Shown: piece by piece, positions 9,771-19,785 of the stretch
Numbering within the stretch: the stretch's first letter is position 1
Layout: each line of letters starts with the position of its first letter
Assembly (NCBI RefSeq): GCF_000002235.5
Contig: NW_022145599.1
Location: forward strand, 23,148,879-23,212,878
Source: Strongylocentrotus purpuratus
Taxonomy: Eukaryota; Echinodermata; Echinoidea; Camarodonta; Strongylocentrotidae
Length of the DNA: 64,000 nucleotides
Direction of reading: 5' to 3'
Program-made: the position numbers and the translations under genes
The notes under the pieces: model-generated
Told to the model about the DNA's origin: nothing
What the model saw: only the letters and a program-made list of their open reading frames with translations
The model's database searches: none

Positions 9771-11554
9771 CCGAAAATGAGCGCTTCGCGCGCTCTTAAA
9801 GTGATTCTCTTTCTTACTACCGCCCCTCCCACGCCTGCATTTAGATATATAGTTACATTCGCCTCAATTCCCATTTGCCTTAATTTTACTGAAACTCACA
9901 TGAAATGTAGATTATTATATACTTCATCGAATACAGGGTGCACAAATTGTAGCAGCCGACTTAAAAAATGGCTAATTTGAGCGTATAACAACCAATGTCC
10001 GGAACAAATATTTTCGTTAATAGCGAATAACGTCTAGAGTATATAGAAGGGGGTGGGGTTAATACATTCGTTGCTAATTCCTATTTGCTTTAAATGTGCT
10101 GAAACTCACAAGAAATGTAGATTATTATATACCTCATCGAATACGGGGTGCACAAATTCTAGCAGCCGACAGTGAAAAAGGTCTTATTTGAGCACATATC
10201 AACCAATGTCCAAAACAAATATTTTCGTTAGTAGCGCATAACATATAGAGTATATAGGTGAAGGGGGTTTCGGCCTTTAATACGTTGGCCTTAATTCCCA
10301 TTTGAATTAATTTTTGCTGAAACTCACATAAAATGTAGATTATTATATACTTCAGCGAATACAGGATGCACAAATTCTAGCAGCCGATATTAAAAAGGTC
10401 TAATTTCAGCGTATACTACATCAACCAATGTCCAGAACAAATATTTTCGTTAGTAGCGCATAGCATGTAGAGTATATCGGTGAAGGGGGTTTCGGTCTTT
10501 AATACATTCGCCGCCAATTCCCATTTGCCTTAATTTTGCTGAAACTCACATGAAATGTAGATTATTATAGACTACAGCGAATGCGGGGTGCACAAATTGT
10601 AGCAGCCGAAATTAAAAAGGACTAATTTGAACGAATATCAACCAATGTCCAGAACAAATATTTTCGTTAGTAGCGCATAGCATGTAGAGTATATCGGTGA
10701 AGGGGGTTTCGGTCTTTAATACATTCGCCGCCAATTTCCATTTGCCTTAATTTTGCTGAAACTCACATGAAATGTAGATTATTATAGACTACAGCGAATG
10801 CGGGGTGCACAAATTGTAGCAGCCGAAATTAAAAAGGACTAATTTGAACGAATATCAACCAATATCCAGAACAAATATTTTCGTTTATAGCGAGCCGCGT
10901 GTATAGAGTATATCGGTGAATGGGGTTTCGGCCTTTAATACATTCGCCGCTAATTCCCATTTGCTTTAAATGAGCTGAAACTCACATGAAATGTAGATTA
11001 TTATATACTTCAGCGAATACGGGGTAAACAAATTCTAGCAGCCGACATTAAAAAGGTCTTATTTGAGCGCATATCAACCAATGTCCAGAACAAATATTTT
11101 AGTTAGTAGCGCATAACATGTAGAGTATGTAGGTGAAGGGGGTGTCGGTCTATAATACATTCGCCGCTAATTACCATTTGCTTTAAATGAGCTGAAACTC
11201 ACATGAAATGTAGATTATTATATACTTCAGCGAATACGGGGTAAACAAATTCTAGCAGCCGACATTAAAAAGGTCTTATTTGAGCGCATATCAACCAATG
11301 TCCAGAACAAATATTTTAGTTAGTAGCGCATTTAGTATATCGGTGAAGGGGGTGTCAGTCTTTAATACATTCGCCGCTAATTCCCATTTGCTTTAAATGA
11401 GCTAAATCTCACATGAAATAAAGATTATTATAAACGTCATCGAATACAGGGTACACAAATTCTAGCAGCCGACATTAAAAAGGTCTTATTTGAGCGCATA
11501 TCAACGAATGTCCAGAACAAATATTTTAGTTAGCAGCGCATAACATGTAGAATA

Positions 11555-11688
11555 GGGACCCCACTGGAAATAAGCTCTCGAGCTTTCATGGGTTATCCTG
11601 TTCAAGCTGACTTATTTTTGATCTGTTATTATTGTATATTGTTGTATGTTGGAAGCTTGTCAACTAAAAATCAATCAATCAATCAATC
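11555..11688 (+). mobile_element. LINE 3' tail inside satellite B (copy 1)
   Basis: GGGACCCCACTGGAAATAAG through GTATATTGTTGTATGTTGG to (AATC)n. Flanked by satellite B sequence that is continuous on both sides once it is removed. Only the last ~134 bases of the LINE are present. Confidence 0.7.
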
Positions 11689-13827
11689 TATATCGGTGAA
11701 GGGGGTGTCGGTCTTTAATACATTCGCCGCTAATTCCCATTTGCTTTAAATGAGCTGAAACTCACATGAAATGTAGATTATTATATACCTCATCGAATAC
11801 GGGTTACACAGTTTCTAGCAGCCGACATTAAAAAGGTCTTATTTGAGCGCATATCAACCAATGTCCAAAACAAATATATTTCGTTAGTGGCGCATAACAT
11901 GTAGAGTAAATCGGTGAATGGGGTTTCGGCCTTTAATACATTCGCCGCTAATTCCCATTTGCCTTTATTTTGCTGAAACTCACATGAAATGTATATTATT
12001 ATTTACCTCATCGAATACGGGGAACACAAATTCTAGCAGCCGACATTAAAAAGGTCTTATTTGAGCGCATATCAACCAATGTCCAGAACAAATATTTTAG
12101 TTAGTAGCGCATTTAGTATATCGGTGAAGGGGGTGTCGGTCTTTAATACATTCGCCGCTAATTCCCATTTGCCTTTATTTTGCTGAATCTCACATGAAAT
12201 AAAGATTATTATAAACCTCATCGAAAACAGGGTGCACAAATTCTAGCAGCCGACATTAAAAAGGTCTTATTTGAGCGCATATCAACCAATGTCCAGAACA
12301 AATATTTTAGTTAGTAGCGCATAACATGTAGAGTATGTAGGTGAAGGGGGTGTCGGTCTATAATACATTCGCCGCTAATTATCATTTGCTTTAAATGAGC
12401 TGAAACTCACATGAAATGTAGATTATTATATACTTCAGCGAATACGGGGTAAACAAATTCTAGCAGCCGACATTAAAAAGGTCTTATTTGAGCGCATATC
12501 AACCAATGTCCAGAACAAATATTTTAGTTAGTAGCGCATTTAGTATATCGGTGAAGGGGGTGTCGGTCTTTAATACATTCGCCGCTAATTCCCATTTGCC
12601 TTTATTTTGCTGAATCTCACATGAAATAAAGATTATTATAAACCTCATCGAATACAGGGTACACCAATTCTAGCAGCCGACATTAAAAAGGTCTTATTTG
12701 AGCGCATATCAACCAATGTCCAGAACAAATATTTTAGTTAGTAGCGCATAACATGTAGAGTATATCGGTGAAGCGGTTGCCGGTCTTTAATACATTCGCC
12801 GCTAATTCCCATTTGCATTAAATGAGCTGAAACTCACATGAAATGTAGATTATTATATACTTCAGCGAAAACAGGGTGCGCAAATTGTAGCAGCCGACAT
12901 TAAAAAGGTCTTATTTGAGCGCATAACAACCAATGTCCAAAACAAATAATTTCGTTAATAGCGAATAACGTCTTGAGTATATAGAAGGTTGTGGGGTTAA
13001 TACATTCGTTGCTAATTCCCATTTGCTTTAAATGTTCTGAAACTCACATGAAATGTAGATCATTATATTCTCCATCGAATACAGGGTACATAAATTGTAG
13101 CAGCCGACTTTAAAAAGGGCTAATTTGAGCGTATAACAACTAATGTCCACAACAAACCTAAACGTATAGCGCATATAACGTCTAGAGTATTTAGAAGCGG
13201 ATGGGGTTAATACATTCGTTGCTAATTCCTTTTGCTTTAAATGTGCTAAAACTCACATGAAATGTAGATTATTATATACCTCAGCGAATACGGGGTACAC
13301 AATTTCTAGCAGCCGACATTAAAAAGGTCTGATTTGAGCGCATATCAACCAATGTCCAGAACAAATATTTTAGTTAGTAGCGCATAATATATAGAGTATA
13401 TCGGTAAAGGGGGTGTCGGTCTTTAATACATTCGCCGCTAATTCCCATTTGCTTTAAATGAGCTAAAACTCACATGAAATGTAGATTATTATAGACTACA
13501 GCGAATGCGGGGTGCACAAATTGTAGCAGCCGAAATTAAAAAGGTCTAATTTGAACGTATATCAACCAATGTCCAGAACAAATATTTTCGTTTATAGCGA
13601 GCCGCGTGTATATCGGTGAATGGGGTTTCGGCCTTTAATACATTCGCCACTAATTCCCATTTGCTTTAAATGAACTGAAACTCACATGAAATGTAGATTA
13701 TTATATACCTCATCGAATACGGGGTACACAATTTCTAGCAGCCGACATTAAAAAGGTCTTATTTGAGCGCATATCAACCAATGTCCAGAACAAATATTTT
13801 AGTTAGCAGCGCATAACATGTAGAATA

Positions 13828-13961
13828 GGGACCCCACTGGAAATAAGCACTCGAGCTTTCGTGGGTTATCCTGTTCAAGCTGACTTATTTTTGATCTGTT
13901 ATTATAGTATATTGTTGTATGTTGGAAGCTTGTCGAATAAAAATCAATCAATCAATCAATC
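13828..13961 (+). mobile_element. LINE 3' tail inside satellite B (copy 2)
   Basis: Nearly identical to 11555-11688, with the same satellite flanks (GCATAACATGTAGAATA before, TATATCGGTGAAGGGGG after). It is therefore a copy made by array duplication, not a second insertion. Confidence 0.75.
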
Positions 13962-14055
13962 TATATCGGTGAAGGGGGTGTTGGTCTTTAATACATTCGC
14001 CGCTAATTCCCATTTGCTTTAAATGAGCTGAAACTCACATGAAATGTAGATTATT

Positions 14056-14170
14056 TATTACCCGTATCAGACATCTACAGCAACATTTACAGCAACATTA
14101 ACCTTGAATATAGTCGTTAAAGCAATATATAAAACCTTGGACTTAAGTCATGTATCTGAACGGGTAACCG
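14056..14170. repeat. Short inverted repeat at the satellite B / satellite D junction
   Basis: TTACCCGTATCAGACAT near 14058 and an imperfect inverse (ATGTATCTGAACGGGTAA) ending at 14168 bracket about 75 bases. It sits exactly where satellite B stops, so it may mark the edge of the inserted block. Confidence 0.35.
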
Positions 14171-17100
14171 ACCATGGGAATCATTGCATACTAGACCATT
14201 AATGTCACCCAATTATGGTTAAACTATTTGCATGCCGACAGAAAGGTTTAAAGAAAATCTTTGTTTTGCAGGGTCACCTGTATCAATCACAAAGCCTATA
14301 TTTGTATGAAACGCTTATTAAACTGTATCAAATATTTGGGCTTGTCGTTCAAATGCGTGTTACGTTGGAACAGGGCGCGGCTTTTCCGCGCCACGGCTGA
14401 CCGATCCTCACATCGGTCCGCTGTGGCGCCCTATCACAAAGATAATTGACGCATAGAGCGACGGGTTCATTAATTGAGCAGCCTAACCTTCATTTCAAAT
14501 CTGCATTTTAAAAAAGAAAAAAAGAAACAAAAGAGAGAAAGGTTTTTTGTGTGCGTGTTTTACTTTTTTGTGACCAATAATACTGGAAAATTCGATTGTC
14601 CAAATACGTAAAGCAGTCGAACCCTGGAAGAATTGTACGTTGTCACGAATACTAAATTGTCATGATTGTATACCTTTCAGGAGTCATACAGTAACATTTT
14701 TTTTAATTTTTTTATCATACAGGATATTTATTGCATACCCTCCACTGGGCTGGGGGCTGGAGACAAGTTTTTTTTTTTATCAACCTTTGATCTTGATTAC
14801 TGGGTTTGTCAAGAACGAATTCCTAACTCTGGGTCAATAATTATTATCTGTATAGCATTCAATTGTTTTGGGTCCATCTGTTTTATTGTAGTTGACTGAA
14901 CTTGTTTTGATGACCGGGAATTCATGTCAAAACCCTCTTTGCCACTTAATAATTATTGTACTCCGAATTGTCATTGCTATCAAGCATTATGTCATGGTCT
15001 GCTTTAGCATGCACTATTTGTTTTGGTCTGCACAACGAATCTCTTAGTTTTGCAAAATACCTGTGTCTGTCACACCATTCATGTATGATGGGCTTATTAA
15101 ACTTACTGTAACAAATATATGGACTTATCGTTTACGTGTGTCTAAAGTAGGAACAGGGCGTGGCTTCTCCGCGCCACGGCTGACCGATCTTCATATTGGT
15201 CCTCAGTGGTGCTCTATCTCAGAAATACGCGACGCATGGGTGCGATGGGTCCATTGTTTGACCAGTCTAACTTTCTTTTCAAAACCGCATTAAATGTGTA
15301 AAGCATTTGAGTCTTGAGAGAATTGTATTGTTGTCACTAATCTCAAATTGTCATGACCTTTCGGGGGTCATGCAGCTCCATTTTGTATCATGCAGGAATG
15401 TATAGCTTACCCTCCACTGGCCTAGGGGCCGTAGACAAGTTTGTATTAACCTTTGATCTTGATTACTGGGATTGTCAAGAACGAATTCCTCACCCTTTAT
15501 CGGTAATTATCTGTATAGCGTTCAACTGTTTTGGGTCCATCTGTTTTATTGTGGTTGACTGAACTTGTTTTGATGACCGGGAATTCATGTCAAAACCCTC
15601 TTTGCCACTTAATAATTGTACTCCGAATTATCATGCTATCAAACATGTCACAGTCTGCTTTAGTATGCATGCATATTTCTTATCTGCACAAAGAATCTCT
15701 TTGATTTGCAAAACACCCGTGTCAGTCACACGATTCGTATATGATGGGCTTATTAAACTGTAACAAATACATGGGCTTGTCGTTCACATGTGTCTAACGT
15801 TTGGGCGTGGCTTCTCCGCGCCACGGCTGACCGATCTTCATATTGGTCCGCAGTGGTGCTCTATCTCAGAAATACTCGACGCATGGGTGCGATGGGTCCA
15901 TTGTTTGACCAGCCTAACTTTCTTTTCAAAACCGCATTAAATGTGTAAAGCTTTTGAATCTTGAGAGAATTGTATTGTTGTCACTAATCTCAAATTGTCA
16001 AGACCTTTCGGGGGTCATGCAGCTCCATTTTGTATCATGCAGGAATGTATAGCTTACCCTCCACTGGCCTAGGGGCCGTAGACAAATTTGTATTAACCTT
16101 TGATCTTGATTACTGGGATTGTCAAGAACGAATTCCTCACCCTTTATCAATAATTATCTGTATAGCGTTCAACTGTTTTGGATCCATCTGTTTTATTGTG
16201 GTTGACTGAAATTGTTTTGATGACCGGGAATTCATGTCAAAACCCTCTTTGCCACTTAATAATTGTACTCCGAATTGTCATGCTATCAAACATTATGTCA
16301 TAGTCTGCTTTAGCATGCATGAATATTTCTCATCTGCACAACGAATCTCTTTGATTTGCAAAACACCCGTGTCAGTCACGCGATTCGTATATGATGGGCT
16401 TATTAAACTGTAACAAATACATGGGCTTGTCGTTCACATGTGTCTAACGTTTGGGCGTGGCTTCTCCGCGCCACGGCTGACCAATCTTCATAATTGGTGC
16501 TCTATCTCAGAAATACTCGACGCATGGGTGCGATGGGTCCATTGTTTGACCAGCCTAACTTTCTTCTCAAAACTTTATTTATTTATTTGTTTATTTTTAT
16601 TTTTTGGTTTTTGTATGTGACAATAATTTATCATGATGGAAAATTCGATTGTCCAAATGGGTAAAGCATTTGAGTCTTGAAAGAATTGTACGGTTGTCAC
16701 TAATCCTAAATTGTCATGATTGTATTCCTTCCAGGGGACATGCAGTAGAACTTTGTATCATGCAGGAATGTATTCTTTACCCTCAAATGGGCTTGAGACA
16801 AGTATTCGTTATCCTTTGATCTTGACGACTGGGATTATCAAGACCGAAGTCCTCACTCTTTATCAATCATTATTATCTGTATAGTATTCAATTGTTTTGA
16901 GTCTATCTGTTATATTGTAATTGACGAAACTTTTTTCTTTTTTATGATGAGCGGAAATGTCAAAACCCTCTTTGCCATTTAATATTATTGTACTCCGAAT
17001 TGTCATAACATTTATCAAGTATGTACATACGAGCCTGTCTCAGCATGCATGCATCTTTCTAATCACCTGTGTCAATCAAAAATACATTCGCAATTTCGTG

Positions 17101-17558
17101 TGCTTATAACCTTAACAAATACATGGACTTATCGCTTACGCGTGTCTGACGTATAGGAACAGGGCGTGGCTTGTCCGCGCCACGGTTAACCGATCTTCAC
17201 ATCGGCCCGCTGTGCGCTCTATCACAAACATACTCGACGCATAGAGCGATGGGTCCATTGTTTGAGCAGCCTTACTTTCATTTCGAATCTGCATTTATGT
17301 TTTGGTGTGTTTTATTGTTTTGTGACCAATAATAATGGAAAAAAACATTTGAATTTTGAAGGAATTGTACTTTTTCACTAATGCTAAATTGTCACGATTG
17401 TATACATTCGGGTGTCATGCAGCTCCATTTTGTATCATGCAGGAATGTATATAGCTTACCCACCACAGGGCTGGAAGCTGGAGACAAGTTTTTATTGACC
17501 TTTGATCTTGATTACTGGGATTATTAAGACCGAACTCCTCACTCTTTATCAATAATTA
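14171..17558 (+). repeat. Satellite D: 650-780-bp tandem repeat, five units
   Basis: The anchor GCGCCACGG occurs at 14388, 15171, 15818, 16468 and 17177 (spacings 783, 647, 650, 709). Units share GGCTTATTAAACTGTA, a GTGGCTTCTCCGCGCCAC hairpin, TTTGATCTTGATTACTGG, and GTCAAAACCCTCTTTGCC. Units three and four are the most alike. No ORF with a recognisable domain. The array resumes at 22805 after the retrotransposon. Confidence 0.8.
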
Positions 17559-17643
17559 GTATATTCTCATCCTTCATTACTCAGTTAATGACTCACAGAT
17601 TACATCAATAACAATCTTTATGGAAAAGCCTGTCAGACCGACC
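17559..17643 (-). repeat. Split direct repeat B2 (outer end)
   Basis: 85 bp matching 18308-18392 at all but one position seen (TGTCAG against TGCCAG). It is the outermost left boundary of the retrotransposon and directly abuts satellite D. Confidence 0.85.
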
Positions 17644-18069
17644 AAGCCAGCTTTTATTCGAATTGTATCTTTTTGAACAATCATGAACAATCTTTGTTAT
17701 TATATCATTTTGAACATCAAAATAATTTCAATTTTTTAAACTCATTCTTGATTTTGAAAATATCAAGTGTAAATATTGTTAACATTGCATAATCTCAATC
17801 GTCAACGTTCATACCACAATATATACTGACATTGTATAGAATAAAATATTAATTTTGATCCCTAACCTGCATGGGGCTTTGCCTTTTTTCCCCACGCCCG
17901 GACCGATTCCCTAGGTTGAAAAAACCAGAGATAAACTAAATAAGGCAAATGCTCTGGAAAAACCTAATGGCAAATCGTCCCAATAAAAATAATCTATTTG
18001 AATCTCTAAACCTCCTACAAAAACAAACACCAAACTATTGTTCTGTATTAAAATTTCCACTTGAAATTT
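17644..18069. other. Spacer between B2 and A2 of the retrotransposon
   Basis: 426 bp not repeated elsewhere in the element. In canonical split direct repeats A2 and B2 are adjacent, so this spacer is unusual. It contains AT-rich sequence and a segment with stray gene-like composition, but no recognised domain. Confidence 0.6.
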
Positions 18070-18307
18070 GTGTCGTGTATCTAGTGTCTGACAAAGCTAG
18101 AATGGCTACCACGCCCATTTCCCTCTCTTATTATGCCTTTCTGAACATTCCTTTCCTTCTCAAAACAATAACTTACACCTGCCTAAGTTATTCAAACCAT
18201 CCCGCTTCGCGGAATCGTGGCGTCTCGCCACTCCCATTACGTAATCATTAAACGGATCCGCATATACAACATTTTCCTGCTATACGTTGTACCGCAGGAA
18301 AATACAA
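18070..18307 (-). repeat. Split direct repeat A2, with clustered hairpins
   Basis: 238 bp matching 22567-22804. It contains CCGC-TTC-GCGG (18202-18212), GTGGCG-TCT-CGCCAC (18217-18231), the palindrome ATTACGTAAT (18236-18245) and a terminal 10-bp hairpin ATTTTCCTGC..GCAGGAAAAT (18271-18303). These are likely recombinase or replication signals (inference). Confidence 0.9.
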
Positions 18308-18392
18308 GTATATTCTCATCCTTCATTACTCAGTTAATGACTCACAGATTACATCAATAACAATCTTTATGGAAAAGCCTGCCAGACCGACC
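18308..18392 (-). repeat. Split direct repeat B1
   Basis: 85-bp copy of 17559-17643, directly adjoining A2 with no spacer. The B1/A2 junction is the internal complementary region that this class uses as template for circle formation (family knowledge). Confidence 0.85.
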
Positions 18393-18752
18393 TAGATGTA
18401 AAAAAGAACGGGTGCATTTCCTTGTAGCACACTGAACAATTTAACAAAAAAAATATTTAACAATCTATTCCAATTTAATCCGTCTCAAGATTGAAATGAT
18501 CATCTTTCTTGAATATCCTTTTTGTCGAATATCCCTTTCTGATTATTTAACAAAACATAATCACTTAACCGTTATTTGCAGAAAAAATGTATTACATGAA
18601 TTCATATAACGATTACTCTTTCCTTTCTTTCATTACTCTTCTTTAATAAAAAAAAAAACATTGTCGGACATTATATCTGTTTTTCCAAGACAATTCATAC
18701 TCCACATTCAAAATAAACACGTTTCCTATGATGGAAAACATTCATAATATGC

Positions 18753-19433
18753 CTAAAGCATTAAGGATTTTGTCACCTCAAGTTTATTATCTAATGTATC
18801 TACAACATATCCATCCTTCGCTTTATCTGTCTTCCAACGACCATGTATTTTCCACAATCTGTCTTTAGTTGATGTATTAGCAACCATAGTGGCTCCACCT
18901 GCCCTCAGTGAATGCAATCCGAGATTTGCATCCCCACATACTTCTTTCAACAAAGAAATTACCCTCTCTCTAGCTGTCGTGTAACTTAAAGGTTTGTCTT
19001 TCCTTATAAGCGCACTAACTCCTTTAGACCTGTATGCCGGTTTAAAGAAAAAATGATTGGAATCTAAAGAAATCCGAGCCACATTGATATACTTCTTTAC
19101 CATTTTGACCGGACAAGCTTCTGTCACACCGGCACTAATGACTACACTATTACCTTGTCTATACTGATCCGTCTTACTCTTAGCAATATTAAGAGAAATA
19201 TAATCATCATAAATTGACACATCATTACACTTCAAAGATCTTGCTTCATCATATCTAAGAAACCCCGTGAAACACAAAATTAATAATGTTAAGTCTCTGA
19301 GCAAAATTGCGTCCTCTGTATGAACATGCTTCTTACATAGCTCTTTAACTTGATCTGAAGTAACTGGATCTTTCTTGTTTACTTTTTTCTTGCATTGCCG
19401 TTGGCAGATTCCAACAAATTCTTTACAAAACAA
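18753..19433 (-). CDS. Tyrosine recombinase, catalytic domain (frame 2)
   Basis: Catalytic half of the element's integrating enzyme, which would join circular element DNA to chromosomal DNA. In this 226-residue frame all active-site residues are visible: Arg60 in GFLRYDE, Lys85/87 in the beta-hairpin region (AKSKTD), His174 and Arg177 in HSLRAGG, His197 in IHGRW and the nucleophile Tyr209 in KDGYV. The real protein does not start at Met1 of this frame: the N-terminal half lies in the frame ending at 19379, and continuity is regained near Val18 (KKKVNKKD). Either a one-base indel in an A run or -1 ribosomal frameshifting at A_AAA_AAG connects them. It reads in the same direction as, and downstream of, the RT ORF. 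Confidence 0.88.
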   Translation of the reverse strand: MFCKEFVGICQRQCKKKVNKKDPVTSDQVKELCKKHVHTEDAILLRDLTLLILCFTGFLRYDEARSLKCNDVSIYDDYISLNIAKSKTDQYRQGNSVVISAGVTEACPVKMVKKYINVARISLDSNHFFFKPAYRSKGVSALIRKDKPLSYTTARERVISLLKEVCGDANLGLHSLRAGGATMVANTSTKDRLWKIHGRWKTDKAKDGYVVDTLDNKLEVTKSLML

Positions 19434-19729
19434 TTGTCTGTGGGATCCCTGAACCCTCTAAGACTATGAGCCCACTTAATGGTGTATACAGCACCTTCTA
19501 TGACACTCGATGAATGTCCTTTGTCAATAAGATGAGTCACATATAGGGCGACGTGAATAGATTCAGCTGGAAGAGAATTCCCTCCTTCTGCACTGATGAA
19601 TAGATCCCATCGGTTAAATGCTGCGAAATACTTCTTGTTTGTGTTTTCGCTTCTCGATTTAATGATATACGATGACATCTGTTCTGCCAGTTGGATGAAC
19701 TTTGATGACGTAACTTGAGCTCGCTTCAT
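19379..19729 (-). CDS. Tyrosine recombinase, N-terminal core-binding half (frame 1)
   Basis: 116 residues corresponding to the helical SAM-like/core-binding domain of tyrosine recombinases (the KSRSENTNKKY..FNRW block and the ALYVTHL..SVIEGAVYTIKWAH helices). It ends NGNARKK then TAA, with the heptamer A_AAA_AAG as the last three codons' bases immediately before the stop. It starts 57 bases after the stop of the gag/RT/RNase H ORF. Joined by a -1 step to the downstream frame it would give about 325 residues, a normal length for this family. Confidence 0.8.
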   Translation of the reverse strand: MKRAQVTSSKFIQLAEQMSSYIIKSRSENTNKKYFAAFNRWDLFISAEGGNSLPAESIHVALYVTHLIDKGHSSSVIEGAVYTIKWAHSLRGFRDPTDNCFVKNLLESANGNARKK

Positions 19730-19785
19730 CTCTTCCTTAACGGCGGTCCTTACACCTAGTGCTGTATGTAAAAATTAAAAACAAA

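Larger units (their letters stand above)
8278..9837 (+). mobile_element. Terminal-repeat element carrying satellite A (copy 1)
   Basis: The element starts CAGGGGCGTC (8278) and ends near CCCACGCCTG (9837). In the inverted copy this end is CTAGCTCCGCGCCTG, the inverse of the CAGG(G/C)GCGGA(G/T)CTAG termini seen elsewhere in the window. Order inside: a GT/G run, a purine tract (about 8400-8690), a 300-bp spacer conserved in the other copy, and about seven satellite A monomers. No transposase. The 5'-CAGGGGCG terminus resembles hAT-like ends, but no target duplication was found, so the class is uncertain. Confidence 0.6.
9838..14055 (+). repeat. Satellite B array, ~218-bp monomers (first block)
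   Basis: The anchor GAAACTCACA recurs at 9891, 10101, 10319, 10541, 10758, 10977 and 11194, i.e. every 210-222 bases, and so on to the end. Monomers share TAGCAGCCGACATTAAAAAG, TCAACCAATGTCCAGAACAA and TTTAATACATTCGCCGCTAA. Variants include a shortened form lacking the ATAACATGTAGAG stretch. A LINE 3' tail inserted once was copied, giving a larger period of 2273 bp between 11555 and 13828. No coding potential. Confidence 0.9.

Noticed and set aside
18070..18251. Plus-strand ORF ending LPLRNH, repeated at 22467-22748
   Set aside because: It is the split direct repeat read on the wrong strand; the identical peptide in two places reflects the DNA repeat.
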